Shown one piece after another: positions 35,641-48,599 of a stretch of DNA of 64,000 nt. The notes under the pieces are model-generated. The model was not told the DNA's origin. It saw only the letters and a list, made by a program, of their open reading frames with translations, and did not search any database. Both the position numbers and the translations under genes were made by a program. The DNA comes from Brachionus plicatilis. Taxonomy: Eukaryota > Rotifera > Eurotatoria > Ploima > Brachionidae. The first letter of the stretch is position 1. Each line of letters starts with the position of its first letter. The DNA lies in the NCBI GenBank assembly GCA_010279815.1, contig QEOQ01000242.1:484475-548474 (forward strand), in the 5' to 3' direction.

Positions 35641-36119
35641 ATTGGGACGAAGATTAAAAAAATATATAAAATGTGAATCAAGCATATATTATTTTTCTTT
35701 TTAAACTGTTAATTAACACACAAAATTTATTTTTGATAAATGTTTTTTCACAAATAGATAAAGAACTCGCATTTTGTGATCATCAGCATTTGATTAACAG
35801 ATTGAACACTAGTTTAAATTACAATTTGCAGATGTTGCTTTCGGAAATTGCTTGAAAAAATATTCAAGTTCCATCTCAGAATTGACTTTGATCAAAAAAA
35901 TCCAATCAATTTTTTGTTTCATTGTAAAAAGAAAAAGTTAATCTTTTAGTTTAAGTTTATTTTTGATTTTGATGTTTTATTTTCTATTTTGCAAAAATAA
36001 TTTCTAGATTTATGTTTTAGTTCACTTTTTCAAAGATTAAAAATTAAAAAATTTTAGTTTATATTGCTGTTTTTTAGATTCACATTTTATATGTTTTTTT
36101 AATCTTCGTCCCTACAATT
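35641..36119. mobile_element. Non-autonomous element with about 40-bp terminal inverted repeats
   Basis: Left ATTGGGACGAAGATTAAAAA and ATATATAAAATGTGAATC (35641-35679) recurs inverted at 36078-36119, ending CGTCCCTACAATTG. The interior (about 400 bp) has no coding signal, which fits a MITE. Confidence 0.6.
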
Positions 36120-36860
36120 GTGTCAAAGAATTAAAGATTCTTTTTTCGCGTTTTCAGCTTAATGCTTAGAACCTGTTTCAAAGGTGGATTTTGTGTGTTT
36201 TGTGAAAAAAAAATTAATTTTTTATTTAAAAATTTTACTGAAAAAGATGCTGATTGATTTTATTTTGCATGTTTAAATATTACATTCAGTAGACACGTAA
36301 AAATAATTCTTGTTCGTAAAATGCAAGATTCAAATATTAAAAATTAAAATATTTAAACTAATTAGAAATTCAAATGATTACACATTAAAATCAGATGATT
36401 ACTACTGTTTATATATTATTTTTTTTGCTTTAATTATTTTTGAATTTTTAAATGAAAATATTTTGCAAAAAAAAAAATTTCACAATTTAAAGGGGAAATT
36501 TAGAGTGATAGGAGAATTGAGTTGATTTTTCAATTTACCATTCAAGAGACGGTTTTTTGAAGATTTTCTACCAGCCACAAGTAACTAGAATTTAAAAAGT
36601 TCAAGAATTTTAATAATTACTCATTTCATTGAAAGTCAGACATTTTTATCTAAAATGAGACTTTTCAATTAGAAAAGAGCAATCGATCTTTAACCTCGTT
36701 TTCAGCTAAAAATTGTATAAAATATCATACTTTATAAAATTTAATTTTTTTCAATTAAATTTACTTTGAATAAAAATATTTCTGCAGGATGGTTTTTTTA
36801 TCTAAATTTTTTTAATTAGAAGGCTTAATTTTCATTATTTAATGCGATCTTTAGACTAAA

Positions 36861-39800
36861 ATGAGTCAAATTGATTCAATTTTAAACGTAATAGATGATG
36901 ATTTGCCAGAAGGATGGGAAGAAAGAGTAACCCCGTACGGAAAAGTCTATTATGCTAAGTAATTATTTAGAATTTAGAAAATTTTCCAAATAAATTAATT
37001 TATTTTAGCCATGTAACTCGAAGCACTCAATGGGAACATCCTGTAACAGGTGAACAAAAAATTTTATCAGGAGGTAATATTTAGGTTTATTTCTTCTAAT
37101 CACTAATTATTAAATTCTCGTCTTAATTTAGAGCTTCCTTACGGATGGGAAAGAAAAGTTCAAGAAGACGGAACAATAGTATTTGTTGAGTAAAACATTA
37201 TTATAAAAAGAATTAATTTAATTAATTAATTAATATCCAATTTAAGTCAAATAAACAATGTTTCTTCATATACAGATCCTAGACTAGCTTTTGCTAGAAA
37301 TGAAAATCAAATGAAAACATTCTATTTTGATGAGAATTCAACTGCGCTTGATTTAATCAAAAATAGGGACTTAAGTGGAAAATTTGCCATTGTAGTTGGG
37401 GCTAATCGTGGAGTAGGTATGATTGATTGAGAATTTATTTTTTTTTATTACAATTTTATTAATCAAAGGTTATGAGATCACTAGAGCTCTGGCTTTTCAA
37501 GGATGTTATGTAATAATGGCTTGTCGAAATACAGTTCTTGGACAAACAGCCTATGACCACTTGTGCCAAGAAAGAGTAAAAAATATTTTTTTTACATCTA
37601 TCAATTTAAATTTAAATTCAAGAATGATATAAAATTAGAAGTAATGGAACTTAAATTAGAGTCGTTGATGAGCGTCAAAGAATTTTGTGATAAAATTATG
37701 TCGCGGAACATGTAAAATTATTATTAATTTCTAAACAATTATTTAAAAATAAAATTCAAAATTTTTTAGCCCAGTTAATATGTTAATCTTAAATGCTGCC
37801 ATTCTAGAGACAAATTATCAGCTTTCCGAAAACAACTTGGAGTTAATGTTTCAAGTGAATTATTTGGCTCAGTTTTACCTTTCAAGACTTTTATTACAGA
37901 AATTAATTAACATTGATGATGCGAGAATAGTTGTTCTCTCATGCGAGTCTCACAGGTAATTAGAATTTGTTGTAAACTCATACGATACCAAGAATATAAA
38001 CGTGTTGATTTAACTAAAAATTAGTTCTTTATTTTTGAACATTGGTTTCCAATTTTTTTATTTTTTTATTTAAATAGATTAGGAAAAAATTGTTCGCAAA
38101 ATAAATGTTGTAAAAATAGGAGTTTAGTGAATTAAGTAATTAGTTTAAAAGGTAAGGGCAAAATAATAAACAATTTTATGAATTTTAAAGATTAAAATTA
38201 AAGGCGTTGTAAAATTCAATCATTTAAAATAAATATATACGATTATAAATAAATAATAACTTTATTTTAGGTAAAAAAGTGAAATACAACATCATGCATT
38301 AATATTAATTTTTGAATCGGTTTCGATAAAATTTTTTGTTTTAAACTATGTTTCTAATAAATAAATATTTAAAGCGAGTTAAAAAAAAATCAGAATTAGT
38401 AATTAATAAATTTAATTATTAATTATGAATGTATATTATATATTCAAATGTCTAGTTTACAAGTTCATAAAAAAATAAATGCACTGTAATATTTATTTGA
38501 TGAGTATTTTCTATATTTTTATTTGTATGAGATTTGAAAATTTTCAAAGCTCACCTTGTTTTCATAATTTTTTGACTCTGGAAATGAAAGTTCTTTTTAT
38601 CAGTCCAAGAAATAAAAAAAAACAAAAATATATATAATGAAAATTTACATTTTTTTAATTACTAAAAATTGTCCTTGATTTGAAATTTAAATGGAAAATT
38701 GAGTAAATAAGTATTTATTTTTTATTATTTTGTCGATCCGAAGCATAATAGCTGGAGCTCATTAAAAAATTAAGACAAAACCAGAGTTGTTTAAAAGTCC
38801 CAAAATAAAGTCCAAGTCCGGACATTTTTTTTTATCAAGTCCGAGCCAAAGACTTTTTAATTTAAAAAAAATTCCGAGCAAAATGAATTTTTTGGCATTC
38901 CAGGTAGTTATTGTAGCGACCAAATGTTCCTTTTACCGTTCCAGGTAGTTGATGTGGCGGCCTAGTTAAAGTCAAAGTCACTAAAATTTAAGTCCATGTC
39001 GGGACTATAAAAAAAAGTAAAAAAATAAAAGTCCGGACTTGGACTTGACTTGAGATTTAGACTTTTAAGCAACTCTGGACAAAACTAATAAAATGATACA
39101 AAATTAATAATAATCTTGATTTAAAACTATTAGATTATTTTGTATAATTTATATTCTAATTGTAAAAATAATACATGATTTTTAAAAAAAAAATATTATT
39201 TTATTTATAAAGATATTTAAATTAATTTGAATTTTTTTTTCATATACAGTACTGCTACGATACAGTGATTTTACTAAAAATTACGTGTTTTTACTAGATT
39301 TTACGTAAAAATCGGAATCTGTGAAATTACGTAAAAATACTAAAGTAAAATAATGTAAATTTACCAGATTTTACGTAATTTTACGTAATTTTACCGGATT
39401 TTTCGTCAATTTTGGTAATCTTCAAAAGGGCCAAAAAAAGTCCAATTTTTAGTGAATTTTTGAATTTTTTGATTTTTTTTATAAATTTTATGAAAAAAAA
39501 AACAAAAAAAAAAAAACGTTTTTTTACGTAATTTTACGTAATTTTTTATTATAAAATGGTAATTTTAAGTAAAAAAAAGTAAATTTTAGTAAAAAACACT
39601 AGTAAAAAATAAAGTTTTTTAAATTAACGCTAATAGCTAAAGTTTTAATGGTCAGACCAATCACCATTTTTATCTATAACAATTTTTATTACCTAAAATA
39701 TATAAGATTTAAACTTCATAAATAAAATAAAAATTGAATAAAATTCAAACTTTTTTTAAATGGTTAATATAACTTTGACATTTAACTGGTGTTAAGGTTT

Positions 39801-41578
39801 TCTCGAATTCTTTTACCGCAATTGTTGCATCTGATTCTGATAAAATCATTTAATTTAAAAGAAGACTTGTTAAAATTGGTTCCACAAAATTCAACATTCA
39901 AAGAGTCTTGGAGAAAAGCTTGTGATTGTTTTAAAAATGATAGAAATAAAAAGACAAAATAGATTATACTAATTTTTTTGTTCTGATCACATTCAAAAGA
40001 TTTTTTTTAAATTACTAAAATTTACTTTTTTTTACTTAAAATTACCATTTTATAATAAAAAATTACGTAAAATTACGTAAAAAAACGTTTTTTTTTTTTT
40101 GTTTTTTTTTTCATAAAATTTTTAAAAAAAATCAAAAAATTCAAAAATTCACTAAAAATTGGACTTTTTTTGGCCCTTTTGAAGATTACCAAAATTGACG
40201 AAAAATCCGGTAAAATTACGTAAAATTACGTAAAATCTGGTAAATTTACATTATTTTACTTTAGTATTTTTACGTAATTTCACAGATTTTTTCCGATTTT
40301 TACGTAAAATCTAGTAAAAACACGTAATTTTTAGTAAAATCACTGTATCGTAGCAGTACTGTATGTTGAGTCCTATTTATTATGTTTTTACTAAAGAATA
40401 GAAAACAAATTAAACTAAGAGACGATTCAATTTTAAACAATTCAATTCGGTCGTTTCATGAATAACATTTTTACTTTAAGGAATAATTTAGTTCTGTAAA
40501 ATGCTTAATATTTAAGCAACTTTGCTTAATACGAAAATATATGTCTGCAAAAACTCTGGAAAGTACAGTTGATTAGAATACTTTTTAATGGCGTGCAAAA
40601 CGCAGAAAATTGCATAGTATTTTGCAGACTTATTTTACTGCATTAAGAAAATTTGCTTAAAATTAAGCATTTTACAGAACCAAATTATTTATCTTAGTAA
40701 CAAAGTTATTATGTTAAAAAGGAATTACTAAAAAGTTAGTAAAACAACTAATGAAACGATCGAATGAAGACGAACTTCAAAATCGAAAATCCGAAAGACT
40801 TTATCCGAAGTGTTAGCTATCCATTTATATTTTATTAATAATTTTTATTTTAATTATTTAAATTTTAATCTTGTTAATTGTTGATTCATGGCCTATTAAT
40901 AAAAAATTTTTTTTTAGATTCTAAAAGATAAATATTAAATTTTTAAAATTTCATTTTAGAGGTGGAAATTTGAGTCGAACAGATATCAGTGCTCCAAGTC
41001 TTAATGTAACAAAAAGCGAATTCAATTTTCTTCAAGTTTTTTGCAATACTAAATTGTGTAATTTACTTTTTGCGAATGAGCTTAACCGACGCATAAATAA
41101 GACAAAAAATCTGAGTAAAAATCTTAAAATGAAGTTTTAAATTTAAAAGATTTTATTTTTTTATTTAAGCTTTGAGTTGCAAAGCATGTCATCCTGGAAA
41201 CCTTTTGCCAACTAAACTCTACTGGAATTGGACACCATATAGAATACTGAATTTATTCACCAATAAATTTTCCAAAACATCTGTATAGTTTTTGAAACCT
41301 TTTAGAGATAGCTTGCTAACTTATTTTTGTAGGAACAAGCTGCGGCAATACCAGTTCTTCTGGCCACAGTTGAACGAGATTATTTTCAGAAAAAAGAAAA
41401 TTTCTATTGGAACTCGTTGACAGAATGCAATCCGTCCGATGAAGCTAATGATTCTGTTCTAGCATATCGACTTTGGGAGATATCCGAGTCCATCTTGATC
41501 AAAAACACTAGTTCATTTGATGATTTCTTGAGTAATGGAGATCAATTTTCAAGCTTTACAAAAATAGATTCAAATTAA
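36861..41578 (+). CDS. WWOX: WW domain-containing oxidoreductase
   Basis: Ten exons join with GT..AG borders and correct phase: 36861-36958, 37009-37073, 37132-37189, 37247-37416, 37469-37575, 37623-37711, 37770-37955, 40960-41114, 41170-41282 and 41333-41578. The product is 428 aa. WW1 (about 15-44) is LPEGWEERVTPYGKVYYANH..TQWEHP. WW2 (about 56-86) is LPYGWERKVQEDG..YTDPRLAF, which lacks the second Trp as in other WWOX proteins. The SDR domain has VVGANRGVGYEI (cofactor loop, 125-133), LILNAAI, LSCESHR, FCNTKLCNLLFANEL and CHPGN. The catalytic Tyr of YxxxK is Phe (F285..K289), and the conserved second Ser of SSESHR is Cys. Intron 7 (3 kb) carries foldback elements. An AATAAA lies at 41683. 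Confidence 0.93.
38781..39078. mobile_element. MITE in WWOX intron 7, CCAGAGTTGTTTAAAAGTC family
   Basis: It starts CCAGAGTTGTTTAAAAGTCC and ends GACTTTTAAGCAACTCTGG, inverted ends. It is flanked by direct ACAAAA on both sides. The middle has two copies of CATTCCAGGTAGTT-like text (38898 and 38939). It is a longer relative of 28106-28275. Confidence 0.75.
39247..40361. mobile_element. Mariner-like foldback element with about 350-bp inverted arms in WWOX intron 7
   Basis: Left arm 39247-39597 and right arm 40010-40361 are nearly perfect inverted copies. It begins CAGTACTGCTACGATACAGT, ends with the complement, and is flanked by TA on each side. The CAGT tips and TA duplication are Tc1/mariner hallmarks. 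The arms are packed with ACGTAA/TTACGT. The 410-bp centre holds a minus-strand open end (ATIAVKEFEKTLTPVKCQSY) that resembles a transposase C-terminus, so it may be a deletion derivative. Confidence 0.85.
40430..40795. mobile_element. MITE copy related to the 63495-63849 element
   Basis: Shared interior includes TTAGTTCTGTAAAATGCTTA, AAGCAACTTTGCTTAATACG, ATATATGTCTGCAAAAACTC and GCATTTTACAGAAC. The right end GAAACGATCGAATGAAGACG resembles the inverted tip of the 63.5-kb copy. It lies in WWOX intron 7. Confidence 0.7.
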
Positions 41579-41800
41579 ATTTTACTCAAAAAAAAATTGA
41601 ATCACATTTTTATTTTTTAAATTATTCAGTTTAAACTTTTTTCTCTTTTTTATCAAATTATTCTTTTTTAAGTAAATTTTTGAATAAAAAAATAAAATAA
41701 AAGTTAAGAAAAATTTGAAAACCAGCAACCATGGTGATGAATACTAAGCATGTTATTAAAATACTAAAACTAGATTTTTAAGAGAAAAATTAAATTAAAA

Positions 41801-43381
41801 ATGACGGATAAAAATGTTAAACTTGTTACTGCCCAAAAGCTCAATCAGCAAACAGAGAAACCGGAATCTGACAAGGTTTTTCTAGAAAAAAAAAATGTCA
41901 AAACACTACTTACAAACCTAATGGATTCACTGTTGCACCATCAACCAAAAGATCCGATCAATTATATTTACAATTAGTTAATTTTATTTTAGCTTATTCA
42001 TTTTATAATTAAATTAAAATTTTATTTTTCAAGTTTTGATAATTTGTATAACCAAGGCGACCCACTTAAAGTTGCCTATGACCGCTTAAAAGTCATTAGT
42101 CACAATAGTATAATGTTTGATGACTGTTTGCTTGAGATTTATCAAATGTTCCTTGAAGCAGCTACTTCTGGTAATTTAAAATTTACTTATTGGGCATAAA
42201 TTATTTCTATGAACCAACTTTTCTAGCTTATTGTCCAATATACTTGAAATTAGTTTAAAGATCATGTCATTATGATTTAAAGATAAGCACTATTTACAAA
42301 ATCCAATAATGTATTTATTTTTTTAGAATTAATTTAAATAAATAATCTTTTTTGATAAATTTATTTAAAAAAAATCCCGAGTTTTTTTAAAGCTAAATGA
42401 ATCATAAGTTCCAATCTGTCAAAAATATTTTTTTAAAAACAAACCATAGCTAAAAAAAAATTTCTGGATTCCCTCTCATTCTTCTTTAATGATCTACAAT
42501 ATTAAAATAATTATCTTAAGAGTTTTGGTCAACTTTGAGGGTTAAGATTCAAAAATTTGAGGGTAAGGAAACTTTTAAATTGAAACTTGAATTTTTATAT
42601 ATGTGATATTTTTCTAAATTACTTCTGTCACTTAATTAATTTTTTTACTGTAACTTGATACAAAGTCCAGACTTAGGTAAAGTCCGAACTTGGACTTGAC
42701 TTGATTTTGAATTTTAAACAACTCTGAATTTGATATATTGAATGAATGTATTATGTTACAATAATAATATTTTAATAGTTCATAGGAATAATCTATTTCA
42801 TTAGTTAAATTTGAATAATTTATATTTTAAAAGAGCCCAATAACCAGAAAGAAATAAAGCTTTCTTTGGCTGATTTATTAAACAGACTGATTGATCTCTT
42901 GACTAGTGACTTGAAACCAGAAATAAAAAATCATCTTAATAAAAAAATAAAACGAAGAGAATACGAAGCGTTCAGTTTTAACTATTTTAAGTCATCAATT
43001 AGGCTTATTTTTTTGCTAAAAGAATTTTTGATCGAGTCCAAGGCCTTGTATAAAGATCTTTTGGATTATGCTAATGACAGACCAAATCAAATTGTATGCG
43101 ACATCATAATTGACCAACTCAAAAAATCAGCTTTAATTGTGAAAAATAAAAATTCCGATCCTAACACGTAAATTTTAAAATTTTATTCTGTAAAATAAAT
43201 TAAATTTTTTATTTTATTTTCAAGTATTATGCAATCATTATATGAAATTTCTCCTCCTGGTTTATCTGTTGTCCTTAATGAAAAACAGTCAAAAATTGTG
43301 CTTTGTCGGAATCTTGTTGACTCAGAAGATTTTATCAGAAATACATCTATGATCTTTATTGATTCTATTAATTTACAATAA
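41801..43381 (+). CDS. TPGS1: TPGS1-like tubulin polyglutamylase complex subunit
   Basis: Four exons join in phase: 41801-41976, 42034-42170, 42834-43167 and 43225-43381. The product is 267 aa. The N-terminal half has VKTLLTNLMDSLLHHQPKDP and DNLYNQGDPLKVAYDRLKVI. These match the R2D2-like dimerisation segment and the 'AY..L' block of TPGS1. The C-terminus has SEDFIRNTSMIFIDSI, comparable with its EEFL..A..FI ending. TPGS1 is a subunit of the complex that adds glutamate chains to tubulin in axonemes and neurons. The match is by overall pattern, not by a catalytic motif, and the length is slightly below the mammalian protein. It starts only about 220 bp after WWOX. An AATAAA lies at 43537. Intron 2 contains a MITE fragment. 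Confidence 0.6.
42655..42727. repeat. Fragment of the CAGAGTTGTTTAAAAGTC MITE family
   Basis: AAAGTCCGAACTTGGACTTG is followed by ATTTTAAACAACTCTGA. This is the right half of the MITE at 38781-39078, and the left end is missing. It lies in intron 2 of the TPGS1-like gene. Confidence 0.55.
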
Positions 43382-43549
43382 AATTTTTTTGAATTTATTA
43401 TTAAATTACTAAAAAATATAAATAAATGTAGCTTATTGTTAAACTTTTTCAAATAACTATTAAATCAATAACTCTATTCAATTTTTATAAATTTTTTATA
43501 TTTTAAATATATGTATTTTTTTTTAATAATTAATTAAATAAATGAAGTG

Positions 43550-45060
43550 TTAATCAGTCTCATGAGGCATGGGCACTAGCCTGTTGATTATCTTTGAATA
43601 TTATTAAAAAAAAGAAAAAAATTAGGTGCATAGGTATGAAAACTGTAGTCACCGTTAAATGAATAAATAATTAAAATTTGGTGCTGAGATTGAATGCTAT
43701 CAATTGATAAAAATACAATAGTTAATTTCATAAAGTTGGACTTTTTTCACAAAAAAACTGAAACTCTAAAATGTAATTTTCAGAAAATTTGATGTATATT
43801 TGTATTTTTTAGATTCTTTTGCAGAATTACAAGGAATTCAGCATAAAAAATTAACGAAGTGATAAAATTTATATTCTTTCATTATTGATTTGAACACTGT
43901 CATCTTCAATTGAATTATAATTTTTACTTAAGGCATGAGCATCTATTCCTTGAAAACTTAGATGGACCGTTTCCTGTTCACCACCGGTTGAGAGCTAACT
44001 CGCAGCTTGTCTGATTACTTTTACGAGACTGAGTCAACTATGCAACCTTACATACCATTTCTGCTTTTACTTATTAATGAATGGTACTAATTTAAGCTCA
44101 TTTATATTAAAAACAAAAAATCATTCAGAATAAAAATATTAACCTGATTTTCAGTAAAATTTTTCCTTTTCACTTATTGATTTTCTACGACATCACAGAG
44201 CTGCCTAACCCGTCTGATGTATGGTTCATTCTCAAAGCATGTTTTAATAAATTTCTCATCGTTCCAGATTGAAGTACATAGTCGTTAGTGACAATGGCAT
44301 AAATTGCATGCTAAATGGATTTCTTTTGTTTAGTGGTTGCCAATCTGTCTCAAATAAGTCACTTGCCAATCTGTCAGTAATTAAATTGGATTGATTATGG
44401 TGAAAAAGATAATGAAGATTAAAGCTACACAAAGCAAAATTCGAATTTGATCTAAATTGAAGTAAACAAAATCTTTAAAAAATTGGTTCACACAAGCTAA
44501 TTAAGTGAACTTAAAAATAAAATTTTAGCTTGAATTCTGAATGTTGAACTTTGGTTCCAATCCCATCCGATGAAAAAAATTCTACCAAAATTAGTCATTT
44601 TTTAATTTTAGTCAAAAATATTCTTCAAAAAAGCACTTACTTTGTTGACTTAATTTTAGTATATTCATGCATTTAAATCATGATTTAATTAATAATAATA
44701 ATAATTTGTAAAGTTAATATGACATTTTTATCGACAAAATTTGTTGTAATCAAATTTTTAAAAGACACGAATTTGAAAACTAAAAATTACATCATCTGAA
44801 TAAATTCTTTCATCAATTAATTTTGTATTTTTTTTCATTTAATTTGAATCAATTTTTAAGTTAAGATTAAAATTTCTAAAACAAATTTTGAGATTAGCTC
44901 TAAAAAGTGGGTCGTTAGTAATCTTATCTGAAGCGATTACACTTAATTGTTTATAATTCATGATTAATTTGATAAAATACTTTATCTTATCTTTACGCAT
45001 ATTTGAACAAGCATATTCTAGTTTTCTTATTTAAAGGTAAAATTTAGATCTAAGTTTAAA
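43550..45060. other. Intergenic region before P5CR
   Basis: No gene is supported. The part 43960-44420 is less AT-rich than the flanks, but no reading frame or repeat was recognised in it. Confidence 0.3.
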
Positions 45061-46153
45061 ATGATTCTAAAAAAATTTCAACTGTACACTCTGACCCGAC
45101 ATTGGGCCCTCAAAAACAGCACAAATCGCTTCTTCTCTACTGTAAATACCAAGGATTGGAAATTAGGTTTCCTTGGAACTGGTCGGATAGCTCAAGCAAT
45201 AATTCTTGGCCTAATTGATCAAAATAAAGTAAAGCCCGAGCAAATATTTGTTAGCGATGCAAATCTGGAATATTTAAAATATTTAAGAGAAAGATGTCCA
45301 AAATTTCAGGTATGAAAAAAAATAAAAAAATTTTTTTTTTTAAATATTTATTTTTAAAGTCATTAAATATAAATTACATTGAAAGCAATTTAGAAATTCT
45401 AAAATATGCTAAAACCATTTTGCTGTGCGTTAAACCCAAAGACATTCCTGGTCTTTTAAATCAAGTGTCCAGTTGTGTCAGTAAGGAGCATTTAATCATA
45501 TCTCTGGCAGCTGGTATACAAATAAAGAATATCGAAAAAGTAAAATTTTGATATTAATTAAAAATATTAAAGTAAATTTTCAATTATAAAGCATCTTCCA
45601 AGAGAAAGCCGTGTTGTTCGTATAATGCCAAATTTAGCTGCTTTGGTACAACAAAGCGTTTCTCTTTACGCCAGAGGCTCTAATGCAACCAAAGAAGATG
45701 GTCAAGTGGTTAAAAAATTACTAGAGTCAGTAGGTTATTGTGAAGATGAAATCAATGAAGATTTGATGAATGTAGTCACTGCTCTAAGTGGATCAGGGCC
45801 GGCATATGTAAATTTAGATATTTGTAATTATAATTTTATTTAATATCCTCTCCTAGATGTGTGTTGTTCTGGATGCTTTGGCTGAAGGAGCTGTAAAAAT
45901 GGGAATGAGCAGACAGTTGGCGCTAAGCTTGGCAACAAGAACAATGGCTGGATCTGCCAATATGCTTATAAATGAACTTAATAAAGAAGGACAAGGCAAA
46001 CATGTAATGAGTATAAAAGAAGAGATAAGTTCACCAGGGGGAACAACAATTCACGGTTTGTCGGAATTGGAAAGATTTAATATAAGACATGCATTTGCAA
46101 AATGTGTAGAAATGGCAACAAATAGAGCAAAAGAATTAAATAGAATGAATTAA
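45061..46153 (+). CDS. PYCR: Pyrroline-5-carboxylate reductase (mitochondrial type)
   Basis: Four exons, all in phase 0: 45061-45309, 45360-45539, 45592-45807 and 45857-46153. The product is 313 aa. The first 30 residues (ILKKFQLYTLTRHWALKNST...) are basic and hydroxylated, like a mitochondrial targeting peptide. The Rossmann loop LGFLGTGRIAQAI follows, then LLCVKPKDIPGLL, SLAAGI, RIMPNLAALV, TALSGSGPAY and the C-terminal SPGGTTIHGLSELE block. The enzyme reduces P5C to proline with NAD(P)H in the last step of proline synthesis. All core motifs are intact. An AATAAA lies near 46213. Confidence 0.93.
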
Positions 46154-46335
46154 AATTAAAGAAACTTAAACATTTCATCGTTAAAAAGAAAAAAATAATT
46201 AAAAAAATTTTCATAATAAAAACTAAATTAAAAAAATTCCCTTTATATTTAAAAACATGAATTTCTTGGGATAAGGAAATGAAAATTTGAATTTAATATT
46301 ATAAAAATGGTAAATGAGAATTAAATTTATCAAAT

Positions 46336-46505
46336 AAAAGGCATTCAAAATATCAATATAACAATTTCAAAATAGTTTTTCTTTTTATTAAATTATTTTA
46401 TAAAGCTACCACTCTGCTTCAATTCAAAGCCAATCTTAAAAAAAGATCTGCCAAATTGATGCACTCTTCACCGTAGAAGCCAAAAGTCAGCAATTTTGTA
46501 AAGGA
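46336..46505 (+). repeat. Partial 319-bp satellite unit, cut by a LINE 3' end
   Basis: CTACCACTCTGCTTCAATTC, CCAATCTTAAAAAAAGATCT, and GCAATTTTGTAAAGGATA match the satellite array at 51.7-53.4 kb. It stops at GGATA, where the T-run and GGCCGTAAAAGGC of the LINE begin. Confidence 0.85.
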
Positions 46506-47037
46506 TATTTTTTTTTTTGGCCGTAAAAGGCAAGTTTATTTCAAAATAAATAAGTTTAAAAATAAAATAAAAAGTTTTCATAGATATTGTATAAAACATA
46601 GCTTTTTTTTTCTTTTTTTAAATTTATATCACCATAAGTTTAAATAAAATTGCAAAAATAAATTTAATATTTTGTAAAAAAAATAAAATAAAAGCAAATA
46701 GTAAATAATAATAAAAAAATTTTTATTTATTTTTTTTATTCCTTAGTTTCGATCGTTAGATCAATATAAATATCTTACATGTTTTTTTAATAAATATTAA
46801 AAAAATTTTTCTTTTTCATTTTTTTCATTATTTTTTCGTAGAATCTTCCATTAAATCCAAATGGACATTTTAAATCCTGAAATAATTTTTATATCATTTT
46901 CATTAAAATTTAAATTAAAAACCACATCAAAAATATTACAACATAGTTTATTATTCAGCTTAGGTTTGATAAATTCATAAAATTTTTTAGTTTCACTACA
47001 TTCAACAAATAAATGGTTTTTTGTATCGGTAGATTTG

Positions 47038-48445
47038 TTACAGAAAACACATTTCTCTCCTAATCTTTTGTGATATTTTGAGTTTAGAATTTAAAATCTT
47101 ATAATTCAAAACACGAATGTTAGAATTTAAAGATTTATTATATAATTTTTTATAAACATATGTCCAGTCAAAACCTCTATATTCAGATTCTATTCTTGAT
47201 CTTTTTTCATAATCTTTTCTAAAAATTATGTAGGTTTTATTACTGGAATATTTGGTTGTTTTTAGGTTGAAATTTTTATCCAACTTTTTAAAAATAATTA
47301 AGGTATCAATCATAGATTCATAATATTGTGGCAATCCAATTTCTCCGCCATATGGAATTAAGTTAAAATTTTTTAAACCTAAATCTCTTAAATGAAATTT
47401 AAGCCAATAAACACTTAATTGATAAAAAATCTCTAATATAATTTTTACTCAGATAGATGAGCTGCTGTAAGGCTATTGTCTAAAATTTAGCATATAAATT
47501 AAACATATTCATTCCACCTTCTTCAAATGGAAGAATCAAAGTATCTCGTTTAATTAATTCAATAGAACTATTCCATATAAATTTAAATAATAAAGATAAA
47601 AGTTTTTTAATCTTGTCATCACTGATATATGTAAAATTGGCCAAAAACAAAATTTTACTCAAAATAAAAGTTTTACAAATTGTGATTCTTTCAAGAATAT
47701 TTAAAGATGGAATATCCCAAATATAAATAGCTTTTTTATTTTTTTCTAGAGCGTTTTTAAAGTTTTGAGGTGAAATTCCTTTTTTATTGAAAAGAATACC
47801 CAAAACTTTAAAATCCTCAATTTCTTTATCATTTTTATTTTTATGAATAGTTCTTGTTTTTTATTTATTTATGCTAGCTCCTGAAATCTCTCCCCATTCA
47901 TCAAATTCTTGAAAAAACAATTCGATAGAGAGTTCATCACTGACGTATCCAATGATATCGTCAGCGTATGCTGTAGATTTCACTTCTTTTTCACCTAATA
48001 TGCTTAATTTATAGCCTTTAATATTTTTACTATTTTCAAGTCTTAACAAGAGTTCTTAAATGGCTATGATATATAAAATCATAGACAAAGCACATCTTTG
48101 TTTAATTCCTGATTTTATAATTAATTGACCAGATTCCAGTTTATTTAGAACTATTTTTGCATATGATGTTTCATACGGCCTTTTGATATTATTAAGCATA
48201 AAATCACCTATATTTAAATTTTCAAGAAGACCAAATAAATAGTTGTGATTAATGCTATCAAAAGCCTTCATTTGGTCAACACTAATTAATATCAGGTCTT
48301 TATTTTTTCTAATTGAGTCATCTATTAAATCTCTGAGTAACCATATATTAACATTCATTCTTCGGTCTTTAATTGAACAAGTCTGATGATCTTCTATTAT
48401 TCTAAGACTTATTAATCTAAACCTATTTGCAAGAATTTCAGTCAA
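47038..48445 (-). pseudogene. LINE reverse transcriptase and C-terminal domain (broken)
   Basis: Frames at 48445-48056, 48049-47861, 47803-47480 and 47334-47038 are consecutive parts of one RT-thumb-tail protein, separated by single stops. The key boxes are LISVDQMKAFDS, SGIKQRCALSMILY and AYADDI. In the related copy at 53.5 kb the middle box reads IKQGCALYM, the more usual Gly form. The Arg here is a degenerative change. Confidence 0.8.
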
Positions 48446-48599
48446 TATTCGATAATCAATATTTGTAAAAAATATTGTTCTTAAATCATTTATACTTTTA
48501 ATATTGTTCTTATTTTTTTGGATTAACTTAATTCTTGATTCAATAAAAGTATTTGAGAGTTTATCTGAATGATTATTTAATGATAATATTGAAAATGAA

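Larger units (their letters stand above)
32200..36860. other. Intergenic region between SLC9A8 and WWOX
   Basis: No gene is supported over 4.6 kb. It contains a retroposon tail (32755-32815), a palindrome (33051-33104) and a solo transposon tip (33160-33195). It also contains an inverted-repeat element (35641-36119). Short open frames here look random. Confidence 0.4.

Noticed and set aside
35673..36525. Short plus-strand open frames in the SLC9A8-WWOX spacer
   Set aside because: They are low-complexity AT-rich translations; one lies inside a MITE-like element.
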